From Bordetella parapertussis (GTDB lineage Bacteria; Pseudomonadota; Gammaproteobacteria; Burkholderiales; Burkholderiaceae_B), in contig CAMDEF010000013.1 in NCBI GenBank assembly GCA_945895265.1, positions 11,817 through 75,816 on the forward strand: a DNA stretch of 64,000 bases, in the 5' to 3' direction. The notes beneath the pieces are model-generated. The model had not been told where the DNA came from and searched no databases. It saw only the letters and a program-made list of their open reading frames with translations. Position 1 is the stretch's first letter. Each line of letters begins with the position of its first letter. Shown here one piece after another: positions 52,671 to 62,310 of the stretch. The translations under genes and the position numbers were made by a program.

Positions 52671-53666
52671 ATGACCTCAAAACTGATTTTTTTAACGAAT
52701 CCGATCCACCCGTTGGTGCACGCTGAAATGGAAACGTTCGCGCGGGTGTCGGTGGCGAAGTCAACTCGCGAGGACGACCTGATTGCAGGCGCACGCGAAG
52801 CTTCGATTGTGGTGGTGCGCACGCCCATCCCCGCTGCGTTATATGACCAGGCGCCCAATTTGCTGGGCGTGATTCGCCATGGGGCTGGGGTCGACATGAT
52901 CCCGATTCCTGAGGCCACTGCGCGAGGCATCGCGGTGGCTAACGCGCCCGGCACCAACGCAGTCACCGTGGCTGAGTTCGCGGTGGGTCAAATGTTGTCG
53001 CTTGCCCATCGCAGCGCTGCGGCCAATCAACGGATGCGGGCAAGCGGTTGGGCAAGCGCCCGAGCGTTGGCCGACGACGGGATAGAGTTAGCCGGTAAAA
53101 AAGTCGGGTTAGTGGGCTTGGGGGCGATTGGGCAAGCCGTTGCAAAAATGTGTCATTTTGGGTTTGGGATGAGTGTCAGCGGCTATCGACCAAGCGGCCG
53201 TGCTTCGCTCGACTTTATTGAAGTGACGTCGCTTGAGCAGGTGCTGGCGCAAGCGGATTTTGTGGTGCTAGCTTGCCCGTTGAACGACTCAACCAAAGGG
53301 CTCATTAGCCGCGCCTTGCTGGGCAAAATGAAAGCTTCGGCCTACTTAATCAACGTGGCGCGCGGTGCGGTTGTGGATCAACAGGCCCTAGTTGAGGCGT
53401 TAACTGAAAAGCGCCTGGCCGGTGCGGCGCTTGATGTGTTTACACAACAGCCCTTGCCGGTAGATTCGCCCCTTTATGGGATGGAAAATGTGCTGCTCTC
53501 GCCGCACATGGCTGGGGTCACGGACGATAGCTTGAGGGCGATGGGCAGCTCAGTCGCACGGCAAGCCCGGCAAATCCTAGGTGGCCAATTACCCGACCAC
53601 TTAGTGAATCACGAGTCAGCTAGCCAAGTGCAGCAGCACCTCGCGCGTCGGTTGGGCAAGTCTTAG
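52671..53666 (+). CDS. D-2-hydroxyacid dehydrogenase family protein
   Basis: This 331-residue oxidoreductase is of the D-isomer-specific 2-hydroxyacid dehydrogenase family. The cofactor motif GLGAIG is at 149-154. The residue after the second strand reads GYRPSGR, with arginine (173) where NAD-dependent enzymes have aspartate, which suggests NADP(H). R231 (VARGAVVD) and H279 (LSPHMAG) of the catalytic triad are present, but the glutamate position is glutamine (Q260 in LDVFTQQPLP). Activity may be altered or the subgroup may naturally use Gln. Confidence 0.9.
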   Translation: MTSKLIFLTNPIHPLVHAEMETFARVSVAKSTREDDLIAGAREASIVVVRTPIPAALYDQAPNLLGVIRHGAGVDMIPIPEATARGIAVANAPGTNAVTVAEFAVGQMLSLAHRSAAANQRMRASGWASARALADDGIELAGKKVGLVGLGAIGQAVAKMCHFGFGMSVSGYRPSGRASLDFIEVTSLEQVLAQADFVVLACPLNDSTKGLISRALLGKMKASAYLINVARGAVVDQQALVEALTEKRLAGAALDVFTQQPLPVDSPLYGMENVLLSPHMAGVTDDSLRAMGSSVARQARQILGGQLPDHLVNHESASQVQQHLARRLGKS

Positions 53667-53713
53667 GTCTGTGCTGAGTCCGCAATCAGCCCGCTTAGTG
53701 CAAGGCATCCGGG

Positions 53714-54076
53714 TCAGTTGCGCAAACAGTAAGCGCCACTGGTGTGATACCCGGACGGGCAGCTTCCGCTTTTGACGATCGCTGCTTTTGATGAGTTGCT
53801 GCTCGCTAGGCAATAGCCTCCGCTTGTGTGATACCCCGAGGGGCATGACCCGACATGGGGCAGGGCTGCGCGTGCGCTCGATGACGAAGGGGTGCAGTAA
53901 TTGCCACTGCTGTGATAGCCGCTGGGGCAAGAGCCTTGCTTGGCCAATGGTTGTGCAACTGGCGCTTGGGCGAAGCCGGGCGCGCTAACGAGTGCAAAGA
54001 CCACAGCGAGCAGCCAGGCCTCCAGTGAAATTTGCTTGCTACGGATCGGTGAGTTGGATTGGTTCAGTGCCAGCAT
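53714..54076 (-). CDS. small exported protein with three 28-residue Cys repeats
   Basis: This 120-residue protein has a signal peptide (LEAWLLAVVFALVSAPGFAQ) and three repeats of GSCPSGYH(S/T)SG(N/G/A)YC starting at residues 48, 76 and 104, exactly 28 residues apart. Each repeat has two cysteines, so a disulfide per unit is likely in the periplasm or outside. The linkers are Ser/Ala-rich. ATG 54076 is preferred, with AAGAGG upstream. The function is unknown. Confidence 0.78.
   Translation of the reverse strand: MLALNQSNSPIRSKQISLEAWLLAVVFALVSAPGFAQAPVAQPLAKQGSCPSGYHSSGNYCTPSSSSARAALPHVGSCPSGYHTSGGYCLASSNSSKAAIVKSGSCPSGYHTSGAYCLRN
53717..53935 (-). repeat. 84-base coding tandem repeat (three units)
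   Basis: The three Cys-rich peptide units above are encoded by tandem 84-base units beginning near 53935, 53851 and 53767 on the minus strand; the last is incomplete. The repetition is clearer in protein than in DNA, so it is old or under selection. Confidence 0.65.
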
Positions 54077-54183
54077 GGCCAAGCCTCTTGGTGAAGTTGC
54101 AGGAATAGGCTAAACATAACGCTGAATACGCTCAGGACGCAATTTTTTTGACGCCAAATAGAGTGAAACATCCATAGCTAAGT

Positions 54184-54233
54184 AAATGTTAGCTGGTTCA
54201 GTCGAGTTAAATGTTAGCTGATTCAGTCGAGTG
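54184..54233. repeat. tandem 25-base direct repeat
   Basis: Two adjacent 25-base copies, TAAATGTTAGCTGGTTCAGT plus CGAGT at 54184-54208 and the same with one change (GATTC for GGTTC) at 54209-54233. It lies between the repeat-protein gene and pckG. Its role is unknown. Confidence 0.75.
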
Positions 54234-54406
54234 ACAACAAGATAGGTCAAGCAGAATAAGTAAAAGATTAGCCAATACGATAATGATGAAGCGAGTAGGG
54301 TATTGACTCGATGATCAAGCGAAATTGCATAAAATCTGTAACGAGTACGGCGGTGGTCGCAATATATTCGACGAAATGCGCAATCCTTGAACAAAAGGTG
54401 CACTTG

Positions 54407-54418
54407 TTTGGTACCAAA
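54407..54418. promoter_or_regulatory. palindrome upstream of pckG
   Basis: TTTGGTACCAAA is a perfect 12-base palindrome about 90 bases before the pckG start. It is a candidate operator only; no regulator is known from the sequence. Confidence 0.3.
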
Positions 54419-54505
54419 TTGGCTCAGGTTTTCGTCAATGCACGCGCGGTGCTACTATTTCGGGTTACCGAAGTATGACTATTGCAATCCAATCGAAACA
54501 TACCA

Positions 54506-56362
54506 ATGAATCTGACCTCAAACGCACCTGATTACGTTCGCCACGAAGGCTTAAAAAAGTGGGTGGCTGATATTGCAGCAAAAGCCAAGCCCTCCAACAT
54601 TGTGTGGTGTGACGGCTCGCAAGAAGAATACGACCGATTTTGTGCCCAAATGGTGCAGTCGGGTATGTTGCACAAGCTCAATCCTGCCAAACGACCCAAT
54701 TCGTTTTTAGCTCGCTCGTCACCCGATGATGTGGCGCGCGTTGAAGATCGCACCTTTATCTGCAGCAAAAATAAAGCAGAGGCGGGCCCGACCAATAACT
54801 GGATTGAGCCAGCAGAAATGCGTACGAAGCTCGCTGAGTTATTTGAGGGGGCGATGGCGGGTCGTACGATGTATGTGATTCCGTTTTCGATGGGCCCTTT
54901 GGGCTCTCCGATTGCACAAGTTGGTGTTGAGTTGTCTGACTCGCCCTATGTGGTGGTCAACATGCGCCTGATGACGCGTATGGGCAAAAAAGTTTACGAC
55001 GTGCTGGGCCCCACAGGTGACTTTGTGCCCTGTGTCCACACGGTAGGCGCACCGCTGGCTGCAGATCAGGCCGATGTGGTGTGGCCTTGCAACACCACCA
55101 AGTACATCGTGCATTTTCCTGAAACACGCGAAATCTGGTCGTATGGCTCGGGTTACGGCGGCAATGCGCTGCTTGGTAAAAAATGTTTTGCTCTACGAAT
55201 TGCCTCAAATATGGGCCGCGCTGAGGCAAGCGCAACCTCGCCAGGTTGGCTGGCTGAGCACATGTTGATTTTGGGTGTCACCGCGCCTTGGGGTAAAAAA
55301 TATCACGTCGCGGCGGCATTTCCGTCAGCCTGTGGCAAAACCAACTTTGCGATGTTGATTCCGCCCAAAGGTTTAGGCCAGCAGGGCTGGAAGATCACCA
55401 CCATTGGTGACGATATTGCCTGGATCAAACCCGACGCAAAAGGTAACTTGCGCGCGATCAACCCAGAAGCAGGTTATTTTGGTGTGGCGCCAGGTACCAA
55501 CGAGCAATCAAACTTTAACTGCATGGCCACCTTGGCCCAAGACACCATCTTTACCAACGTGGCGTTGACCGATGACGGCGACGTGTGGTGGGAAGGTATG
55601 AGCAAAGTTCCACCCGCGCACCTGATTGATTGGCAGGGGCGTGACTGGACTCCTGAACAGGCAAAGGAAAAAGGTATTAAGGCTGCGCATCCAAATGCAC
55701 GCTTTACCGTCTCTGCTACGCAAAACCCTGTGTTGGATCCTGAGTGGGATAACCCTGAGGGTGTCGTCATTGACGCCTTCATCTTTGGCGGTCGCCGCTC
55801 GACCACAGTGCCCCTAGTGACAGAGGCACGTGACTGGTCAGAAGGCGTTTACATGGCTGCGACCATGGGTTCAGAAACTACTGCCGCGGCCGTTGGCGAG
55901 CAAGGTGTAGTGCGTCGTGACCCATTTGCGATGTTGCCTTTCTGTGGTTACAACATGGCCGAGTACTTTCAGCACTGGTTGTCGTTAGGCGAGCATTTGC
56001 AAGCCTCGGGCGCCAAGTTGCCGCGTATTTTCTGTGTGAACTGGTTTCGCACCGATGCTGACGGTAAGTTTGTGTGGCCCGGCTTTAGCGAAAACACCCG
56101 CGTACTGAAGTGGATGTTGGGTCGCATTGAAGGCGAGGCTAAAGGCAAAGAGCACGTCTTTGGGATTACGCCAAGCTATGAAGATCTTGACTGGTCTGGC
56201 ATGGATTTTTCTCTCGAAAAATTCACTACCATCACTTCAATCGACAAAGCGGCGTGGCGTAAAGAGTTTGAGCTCCATGCCGAACTCTTTGAAAAACTGG
56301 CCTTTGGGTTGCCACCAAGCTTGCTTGAGATCAAGGCGGGCTTTGAGTGTCGCTTAGGCTAA
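54506..56362 (+). CDS. pckG: phosphoenolpyruvate carboxykinase (GTP)
   Basis: This 618-residue cytoplasmic enzyme converts oxaloacetate and GTP to phosphoenolpyruvate and CO2, the entry step of gluconeogenesis. The length and the N-terminal start fit the GTP-type family. The P-loop [12 protein letters not shown] is near residues 271-282, the metal-binding IGDDIAWI near 300 and the [12 protein letters not shown] stretch near 430-441. ATG 54506 is the first good start. A strong terminator follows the stop. With organic-acid genes all around, a role in growth on carboxylates makes sense. Confidence 0.96.
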   Translation: MNLTSNAPDYVRHEGLKKWVADIAAKAKPSNIVWCDGSQEEYDRFCAQMVQSGMLHKLNPAKRPNSFLARSSPDDVARVEDRTFICSKNKAEAGPTNNWIEPAEMRTKLAELFEGAMAGRTMYVIPFSMGPLGSPIAQVGVELSDSPYVVVNMRLMTRMGKKVYDVLGPTGDFVPCVHTVGAPLAADQADVVWPCNTTKYIVHFPETREIWSYGSGYGGNALLGKKCFALRIASNMGRAEASATSPGWLAEHMLILGVTAPWGKKYHVAAAFPSACGKTNFAMLIPPKGLGQQGWKITTIGDDIAWIKPDAKGNLRAINPEAGYFGVAPGTNEQSNFNCMATLAQDTIFTNVALTDDGDVWWEGMSKVPPAHLIDWQGRDWTPEQAKEKGIKAAHPNARFTVSATQNPVLDPEWDNPEGVVIDAFIFGGRRSTTVPLVTEARDWSEGVYMAATMGSETTAAAVGEQGVVRRDPFAMLPFCGYNMAEYFQHWLSLGEHLQASGAKLPRIFCVNWFRTDADGKFVWPGFSENTRVLKWMLGRIEGEAKGKEHVFGITPSYEDLDWSGMDFSLEKFTTITSIDKAAWRKEFELHAELFEKLAFGLPPSLLEIKAGFECRLG

Positions 56363-56407
56363 GTACCGGTTCAGACGCAGCAAACTATTCGCTGCGACTG
56401 AAATCAA

Positions 56408-56453
56408 AGCAAAGAGCCCCGCACCGAAATGCTGCGGGGCTCTTTGCTTTTTT
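56408..56453 (+). terminator. rho-independent terminator after pckG
   Basis: AGCAAAGAGCCCCGCA (56408-56423) pairs perfectly with TGCGGGGCTCTTTGCT (56433-56448), a 16-pair GC-rich stem with a nine-base loop, followed by a run of T to 56453. It lies 46 bases after the pckG stop. Confidence 0.96.
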
Positions 56454-56535
56454 GTCGAGCGGTTGCTCTTGAGGTCAGAATTCTTGAGGTCAGAACGACC
56501 CACTGGCCATCCGTTGGTCATACCAGACCAGGTTC

Positions 56536-58032
56536 TTACATTTGACTTTCCCAGGTCGTATCTAAATCAAACGGATACACAGGGCGGGCAAGTTTGCTGT
56601 ACGGGAACCGTGAATAGTCAGAGCTTGTGACGCCGCCGCCATCACATTCGACCACGGCCTTGGCGATCGGTACGAAAACTGGCCGACAATACATTCTGGA
56701 TTTGAGCAATATAAAACGATGCTTGGTCGCGTCAATGCCGATGTGACTGAAAATGCCTAAGTCCCAGTGTTCTTGAGGGGTCTCGGTCACCATCACCAGC
56801 GCTTGAGGCAATTGCAGTAAGACCGTGCGCCCCATGTAAATGCGCTGGCCCGTATAGGTAGGCCCGCTGATGACATATTCGCCATCGGTGATGCGCAAGA
56901 CCACACCAGTGAGCGTGTGTGGGGTCGTTGTGATGCCCAGTTGCGTTAAGGGGACTTTGTCACCGACAGCGACTGACACCGTTGCGCCAACGCCGGCCTC
57001 AATCATCAGTGCGACAGCCTCGGGGTCGCAAACTGGCCCCACAACGATATCTTGTAAGCCTTGCGCCAAGGCTTCGTGCAACACATTCATGTCGTCACAG
57101 GTGCCGCCCGACATGCAGTTATCGCCGTGATCGAGCAGCAATACGGGGCCCGTGCCTGGTTGCTGGGCAAGCTCTTGCGCCCGAGTGATCGAGTCGGCCA
57201 AGGTTTCGCTTGCATAGACGAAGCCTTCGCGGTTATCCCAAATGAAGCCGGCCACGATCTCGGCAAATTGCTCTGCCGCCTCTTGGTCGGCGTCGCTGAT
57301 GACAACCACACTGATACAGGGTGCGGCGATATCGGCCAAAGAAAACCCCGCCAACACTGACACACCCAGCATACCTGCAGCTTCAGCGGCACGCGCGAGC
57401 TCGACGGCTTCGTGCATGGCGCCGATATCGGTGCGACTGCAGAGCGTGTGCGAGAGCAAGGGCAGGCGTCGCCAAGCCATCGTCGGTTTGATTTTTTTAT
57501 CCAACATCTCAATCAACAAACGCGCGGCGTGAGCGCCGGTTTCGTACATATCAATATGAGGATAGGTTTTAAAGCTCACTACGATGTCACTGTTTGCCAT
57601 CGTTTTATCAGTGATTTTGCCGTGTAAATCAAAGGCGACAGCGATAGGGGCGTTAGGTAATGCTGCACGTAAGCGCTCTAGCAGATCACCCTCGCCATCG
57701 TCAGAGTTTTCGGCCACCATGGCGCCGTGCAGGTCGAGTGCGATCGCATCGCAGCCGGCCGCCGCCGCCACAATCACATCAGACAAATGGGTGTAAGCCT
57801 GTGCAGCCACGCGACCGCTTGGGTTGGCGGTGGCACTACACGCCACGATAACCTGATGACCAGCTTGTTCAAGCAGGTCGATATAGGCGGCGATGCCGGT
57901 CCGCGTTCCCTTAGAGGCCGCGTAGGCCTCGTCGCCATAGGTTGGGCCGTGGTCGCCAAACGAAGAGAGTGGCGTTGGGACCGGAGAAAACGTATTGGTT
58001 TCGTGATTGAGTCGTGCCACCAGGATTTTCAT
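56536..58032 (-). CDS. M81 family metallopeptidase (MlrC-like)
   Basis: This 498-residue protein of the microcystinase C (MlrC) family is a zinc enzyme. The N-terminal MKILVARLNHETNTFSP carries the family H-E pair, and two later DLHG motifs (ALDLHGAM and AFDLHGKI) supply further histidines. A C-terminal MlrC domain begins after about residue 300 (LLLDHGDNCMSGGTCDD). Despite the name, most members act on unknown small peptides or amides. Its start overlaps the end of the M20 amidohydrolase gene by four bases, so both belong to one operon. Confidence 0.9.
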   Translation of the reverse strand: MKILVARLNHETNTFSPVPTPLSSFGDHGPTYGDEAYAASKGTRTGIAAYIDLLEQAGHQVIVACSATANPSGRVAAQAYTHLSDVIVAAAAGCDAIALDLHGAMVAENSDDGEGDLLERLRAALPNAPIAVAFDLHGKITDKTMANSDIVVSFKTYPHIDMYETGAHAARLLIEMLDKKIKPTMAWRRLPLLSHTLCSRTDIGAMHEAVELARAAEAAGMLGVSVLAGFSLADIAAPCISVVVISDADQEAAEQFAEIVAGFIWDNREGFVYASETLADSITRAQELAQQPGTGPVLLLDHGDNCMSGGTCDDMNVLHEALAQGLQDIVVGPVCDPEAVALMIEAGVGATVSVAVGDKVPLTQLGITTTPHTLTGVVLRITDGEYVISGPTYTGQRIYMGRTVLLQLPQALVMVTETPQEHWDLGIFSHIGIDATKHRFILLKSRMYCRPVFVPIAKAVVECDGGGVTSSDYSRFPYSKLARPVYPFDLDTTWESQM

Positions 58033-59288
58033 GGCTGGCTCGCGCACGCAAGCATGGCGTGCATCAACACGTTGCAGCCCGCTTCAAGATGCTCAGACTT
58101 TGCATCTTCGATTTCGTTATGACTGATGCCGTCTTTGCAAGGGACAAAAATCATCGCTGTGGGGGCAACGCGGGCCATATAGACGGCATCGTGACCTGCG
58201 CCACTGACGACATCCATCTCTGAGAGCCCGATAGTGCGTGCACCCGAGCGTACCGCTTGCACCAGTTCATTGGCGAAGGCCGCAGGAGGAAAGTACACCA
58301 CTTGCGTCAATGCGATGCTGACCTTGCCCTGTTTGGCAATCTCTTGCGCCCTGGCATTGAGTTTATCGACCATCGCGGTCAGGGTTGCATCTGAGTCTGC
58401 TCTCAGATCGACTGACAGCTTGACCGTGCCTGGGATAACGTTACGTGAATTAGGGTAGACGTCAAGCATACCGACCGTACCGCGCGCATTCGGGGCGTGG
58501 TCAAGTGCCAGTTCGTTGATGAGTTGCACCATGTGCGAGGCAGCCAGCAAGGCGTCGTGACGCAAGGACATGGGGGTTGGCCCGGCATGGGCTTCAGAGC
58601 CTGTGATCACCACGTCAAACCAGCGCTGCCCAAGCGCGCCGGTGACGACGCCAATGGTAATATCGTGGGCTTCGAGTACGGGTCCTTGTTCAATATGGGC
58701 TTCAAAGTAGGCACCAATCCCGCTTGGGCTGACCTGATCTTTGCCAGCGTAGCCAATTGAACGTAGAGCTTGTCCAACGGTGATGCCATCGCGATCTGTT
58801 TGCGCCAGAATAAAGTCAGTCTTGAATTCGCCGATAAAGGCACCCGAACCCATCATGACAGGCACAAAGCGTGAGCCTTCTTCGTTAGTCCAGACCACCA
58901 CCTCAAGTGGGGCGGCAGTGGTGACGCCGGCATCGTTCAGTGTTTTGAACACCTCAAGGCCAGCTAGCACCCCATAATTGCCGTCAAACTTGCCACCAGT
59001 GGGCTGAGTGTCGATATGGCTCCCGGTCATCACGGCTGGCAAACTGTTGTTAAGCCCAGCGCGTCGGGCAAAGATATTACCGACGCTGTCGATCCGAATT
59101 GAACAGCCAGCCGCTTTGGCTTGTGCCACAAAAAAATCGCGTCCCTGACGGTCAAGCTCTGTGAGCGCCAAACGGCAGACCCCACCTTTTTTAGTGGCAC
59201 CGATCTGCGCTAACTCCATCAAACTGTTCCAGAGGCGAGCCCCATCAATGCGCAGCGTCGCGTGTGGTGTTAAAGAAACAGTAGACAT
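58029..59288 (-). CDS. M20 family Zn-dependent amidohydrolase (carbamoylase/allantoate hydrolase type)
   Basis: This 419-residue enzyme is of the HyuC/AllC branch, which removes carbamoyl groups from N-carbamoyl amino acids or splits allantoate/ureidoglycolate. The metal-binding motifs are MTGSHIDTQPTGGKFDGNYG near 88-107 (His and Asp) and VVWTNEEGSRF near 126-136 (Glu-Glu). A histidine in EAHIEQGPVLE near 195 and a late histidine in GAGHDAVYMA complete the two-metal site. It precedes the MlrC-like gene in an operon. Confidence 0.92.
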   Translation of the reverse strand: MSTVSLTPHATLRIDGARLWNSLMELAQIGATKKGGVCRLALTELDRQGRDFFVAQAKAAGCSIRIDSVGNIFARRAGLNNSLPAVMTGSHIDTQPTGGKFDGNYGVLAGLEVFKTLNDAGVTTAAPLEVVVWTNEEGSRFVPVMMGSGAFIGEFKTDFILAQTDRDGITVGQALRSIGYAGKDQVSPSGIGAYFEAHIEQGPVLEAHDITIGVVTGALGQRWFDVVITGSEAHAGPTPMSLRHDALLAASHMVQLINELALDHAPNARGTVGMLDVYPNSRNVIPGTVKLSVDLRADSDATLTAMVDKLNARAQEIAKQGKVSIALTQVVYFPPAAFANELVQAVRSGARTIGLSEMDVVSGAGHDAVYMARVAPTAMIFVPCKDGISHNEIEDAKSEHLEAGCNVLMHAMLACASQP

Positions 59289-59502
59289 CGAAAAACTCCG
59301 AAGATAAGGTGAGTGAATCAGGTAACCTAGAGGATATACGTAATAGTGCCTGAATTTGGTTCAAATAGCGCCCGACTTAAATGCAAAATTTAGTTCAAAG
59401 CGCACGTGGCTTGAATGCTAAGAGTGTTTGAATTTAGTCTGTGTTGTGCCCGAATATCGTCTTAATAGCGTCTCAATGTCATCAGATAAGGTTTAACTCA
59501 AC

Positions 59503-60954
59503 ATGAAACTCGATGCGATTTCGCACCGTAATCGTAATACTAAAATTGTAGCGACCCTGGGCCCTGCCAGTAGCGAACCTGACATGATTCGACGGCTGTT
59601 TGATGCGGGTGTTGACGTGTTTCGCCTGAACTTCAGTCATGGCACCCATGCAGATCACAAATTGCGCTATGACGCGATTCGACAGATTGAGGCCGATGTT
59701 GGCCGGCCTGTGGGTATTTTGCTAGATTTGCAAGGGCCAAAGCTAAGAGTTGGAAAGATTGTTGGAGGTAAGCAGTCTCTCGAAGCGGGGCAAAAACTAC
59801 GGTTTGACCTAGATCCAACACCGGGTGAAAACGGACGGGTGCCGCTCTTGCACCCTGAAATTTTTGCAGCGCTCAAGCCTGGCGATGATTTATTGATTGA
59901 CGATGGCAAAGTGCGGGTGCGCGTGTTGACCTGCGACCCTACCCACGCAAATGTTGAAGTCATCAATGCCGGGATGATCTCGGATCGTAAAGGCGTCAAT
60001 GTGCCGGGGGCGATTTTGCCTTTGTCACCGATCACGGCCAAAGACCGCGAAGACTTGGAATTTGGTTTGAGTATCGGGGTGGATTGGGTGGCGCTTTCGT
60101 TTGTGCAACGGCCAGAAGACATTGCCGAACTTAGGGGTCTGATTCAAGACCGTGCCTGGATCATGGCCAAGCTTGAAAAGCCGTCTGCGATTGAGTCTCT
60201 GGAGGCCATTGTGGCGGCCTGTGATGGTGTGATGGTGGCGCGCGGCGACCTAGGTGTTGAGCTGCCGCCAGAAGAAGTGCCCGTCCTACAAAAACGTATT
60301 GTGCGCGTCTGTCGTGAGGCGGGTAAGCCGGTGATCGTTGCGACGCAAATGCTTGAATCCATGATTTCTTCGCCAGTGCCGACCCGTGCCGAAGTCAGCG
60401 ACGTGGCGACCGCCGTGTACGACGGGGTTGATGCTGTCATGCTCTCGGCCGAGTCGGCTTCGGGAGCCTACCCGATCGAGGCGGTCAATATGATGGATCG
60501 CATCTTGCAAAGCACAGAGCGTGACCCGATTCAGCGCTTGACCATGGATGCGACGTTTCGGCGTCGTCACCGCGACGCCCGCGATGCGATTTCAGCGGCG
60601 ATTCGCACGGTTGCCGAGACATTGCCAGTGGCTGCCACAGTGGCGTATACGTCTTCGGGGTCGACCACGTTGCGTGTTGCGCACGAGCGCCCTCGCGCAC
60701 CGATTTTGAGTATGACGCCAGACGCCGCGGCAGCGCGTCGCTTGTCGTTGGTGTGGGGCGTGCATTCGATTCAGGCAGCCGTTGTGCAAAGCACAGAAGA
60801 TATCGTGTTGCGCGCGACGCAAGCTGCTGAAAAAAATGGGTTTGGACGCCCAGGCGAAGCCCTGCTGATTATTGCGGGCACACCCTTTGGCGTGTCAGGG
60901 ACGACGAATTTATTGCGCATCGCGTGGATCGGTGATGCACCGGCTGCAGCCTGA
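59503..60954 (+). CDS. pyk: pyruvate kinase
   Basis: This 483-residue glycolytic enzyme transfers phosphate from phosphoenolpyruvate to ADP. The start KIVATLGPASSEPDMIRRL and the DVFRLNFSHG segment are typical. The catalytic lysine region MAKLEKPSAIE lies near 221-231, and the metal-binding MVARGDLGVELPPEEVP near 243-259. A C-terminal allosteric domain follows, about 350-480. It is a single gene with about 200 bases of upstream region. Confidence 0.97.
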   Translation: MKLDAISHRNRNTKIVATLGPASSEPDMIRRLFDAGVDVFRLNFSHGTHADHKLRYDAIRQIEADVGRPVGILLDLQGPKLRVGKIVGGKQSLEAGQKLRFDLDPTPGENGRVPLLHPEIFAALKPGDDLLIDDGKVRVRVLTCDPTHANVEVINAGMISDRKGVNVPGAILPLSPITAKDREDLEFGLSIGVDWVALSFVQRPEDIAELRGLIQDRAWIMAKLEKPSAIESLEAIVAACDGVMVARGDLGVELPPEEVPVLQKRIVRVCREAGKPVIVATQMLESMISSPVPTRAEVSDVATAVYDGVDAVMLSAESASGAYPIEAVNMMDRILQSTERDPIQRLTMDATFRRRHRDARDAISAAIRTVAETLPVAATVAYTSSGSTTLRVAHERPRAPILSMTPDAAAARRLSLVWGVHSIQAAVVQSTEDIVLRATQAAEKNGFGRPGEALLIIAGTPFGVSGTTNLLRIAWIGDAPAAA

Positions 60955-61004
60955 TCCGGTACACTTGAAAAAACATCAAAAATAAAATTGGTAGGAGGCA
61001 AAGC

Positions 61005-62210
61005 ATGGCACACGCAGGTTTGCGTTTCGGTATCTTTTTAGCCCCGTTTCATCAGCTTGGTGATAACCCCACCCTGGCGTTAGAGCGCGATCTTGAACTG
61101 ATCGAATGGCTCGATCATTTGGGCTATGACGAAGCTTGGATCGGTGAGCATCACTCGGCTGGCTGGGAGATCATTGCTTCGCCTGAGATCTTTATTGCGG
61201 CCGCCGCTCAACGCACCAAACGCATCATGCTGGGTTCGGGCGTCACCAGCTTGCCGTATCACCATCCCTTTTTGGTCGCGCAGCGTTTTGTGCAACTTGA
61301 TCATATGACGCGTGGCCGCGTGATGCTGGGTTGCGGGCCGGGAGCGCTCGTGTCTGATGCCTACATGATGGGTATCGAAGCAGAAAAACAGCGCACGATG
61401 ATGGATGAATCTCTGGGAGCCATCATGCGGCTTCTTGAGGGTAAAGAACCTGTCACCTTAAAGACCGACTGGTTTGAATTGAAAGAGGCGCGGCTGCACC
61501 TTGCCCCGTATACCAAGGGTTGCTTCCCGATTGCAGTGGCAACCTCGACGACACCCTCGGGTGTGTTGACGGCCGGCAAGTATGGCGTTGGCATGTTGTC
61601 TTTAGGTGCTGGTCTACCGGGCGGCCCGCAAAAGCTTGCCGAGCAATGGAAGCTTGGTGAAGAGCAGGCTGCAAAATTTGGCAAAACGATGAACCGCGAA
61701 GACTGGCGCCTGGTGGTCAACATCCATGTGGGTGAAGACGACGAAACTGCGATGCGCGAGGTGCGTGCGCGTGAGCGGGTTGAAACGCTGAGCTACTTTA
61801 GTGAAACACTCGGTCGTCCCCCGATGCGTAGCGAAGACCCCTTGGGCGACGGCTTGAAAGCAGGCACGACGATTGTGGGTTCACCCGAGACTGTGGCAAA
61901 TGGAATTGCCCGTTTGCTCGAGTTCACGGGCGGTGGTGCTGGTGCGATCATGTTCCGTTCACACGAGTGGGCCACGCGCGAGCAAACGATGCGCAGTTAT
62001 GAGCTTTTTGCCCGCTGGGTGATGCCTAAATTTCAGGGCAGCATGGATTCATTGTTCGCTTCACGCGAGTGGGTCAGTGATAATCGTAGCGGCATTTTTG
62101 GCCCACATATGGGGGCAATGCGCAAAGCCTTTACCGATGCAGGGCAAGACGTGCCTGATCACATGCGCCTAAAGTTGCACACGGGCCCGACGCCTTTGGT
62201 TGAAAAGTAA
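61005..62210 (+). CDS. luciferase-like (LLM) flavin-dependent monooxygenase
   Basis: This 401-residue bacterial-luciferase-fold enzyme uses reduced FMN and oxygen. The landmarks are RFGIFLAPFHQLGDNP at the N-terminus, WIGEHHSAGWEIIASPEIFIA near 41-61 and LPYHHPFLVAQRFVQLD near 83-99. A strong AGGAGG ribosome site precedes the ATG. The segment order and length resemble limonene or alkane/alkanesulfonate-type monooxygenases. A reductase partner is not adjacent. The interrupted cyclase gene follows on the same strand. Confidence 0.92.
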   Translation: MAHAGLRFGIFLAPFHQLGDNPTLALERDLELIEWLDHLGYDEAWIGEHHSAGWEIIASPEIFIAAAAQRTKRIMLGSGVTSLPYHHPFLVAQRFVQLDHMTRGRVMLGCGPGALVSDAYMMGIEAEKQRTMMDESLGAIMRLLEGKEPVTLKTDWFELKEARLHLAPYTKGCFPIAVATSTTPSGVLTAGKYGVGMLSLGAGLPGGPQKLAEQWKLGEEQAAKFGKTMNREDWRLVVNIHVGEDDETAMREVRARERVETLSYFSETLGRPPMRSEDPLGDGLKAGTTIVGSPETVANGIARLLEFTGGGAGAIMFRSHEWATREQTMRSYELFARWVMPKFQGSMDSLFASREWVSDNRSGIFGPHMGAMRKAFTDAGQDVPDHMRLKLHTGPTPLVEK

Positions 62211-62310
62211 TAGAGGTGGTTGCAGTGGTGCGGCACGATGGTGAGTCCTCGGTAGTGCTCAGCCCTGCAACGATCAAAAGGCAAACCGATCTGAATAGGT
62301 AGGGCGTCTG

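Larger units (their letters stand above)
54077..54505. other. intergenic region upstream of pckG
   Basis: This gap of 429 bases before pckG is A+T-richer than its surroundings. It contains a tandem 25-base repeat (54184-54233), a perfect 12-base palindrome TTTGGTACCAAA (54407-54418) and a possible -10 element TACTAT at 54453-54458. A minus-strand open frame of 97 codons is present but has a GTG start without ribosome site and no recognisable protein, so I leave it out. Confidence 0.55.

Noticed and set aside
54110..54403. Minus-strand open frame of 97 codons upstream of pckG
   Set aside because: It has a GTG start without ribosome site, lies in A+T-rich DNA across a tandem repeat, and has no family resemblance.
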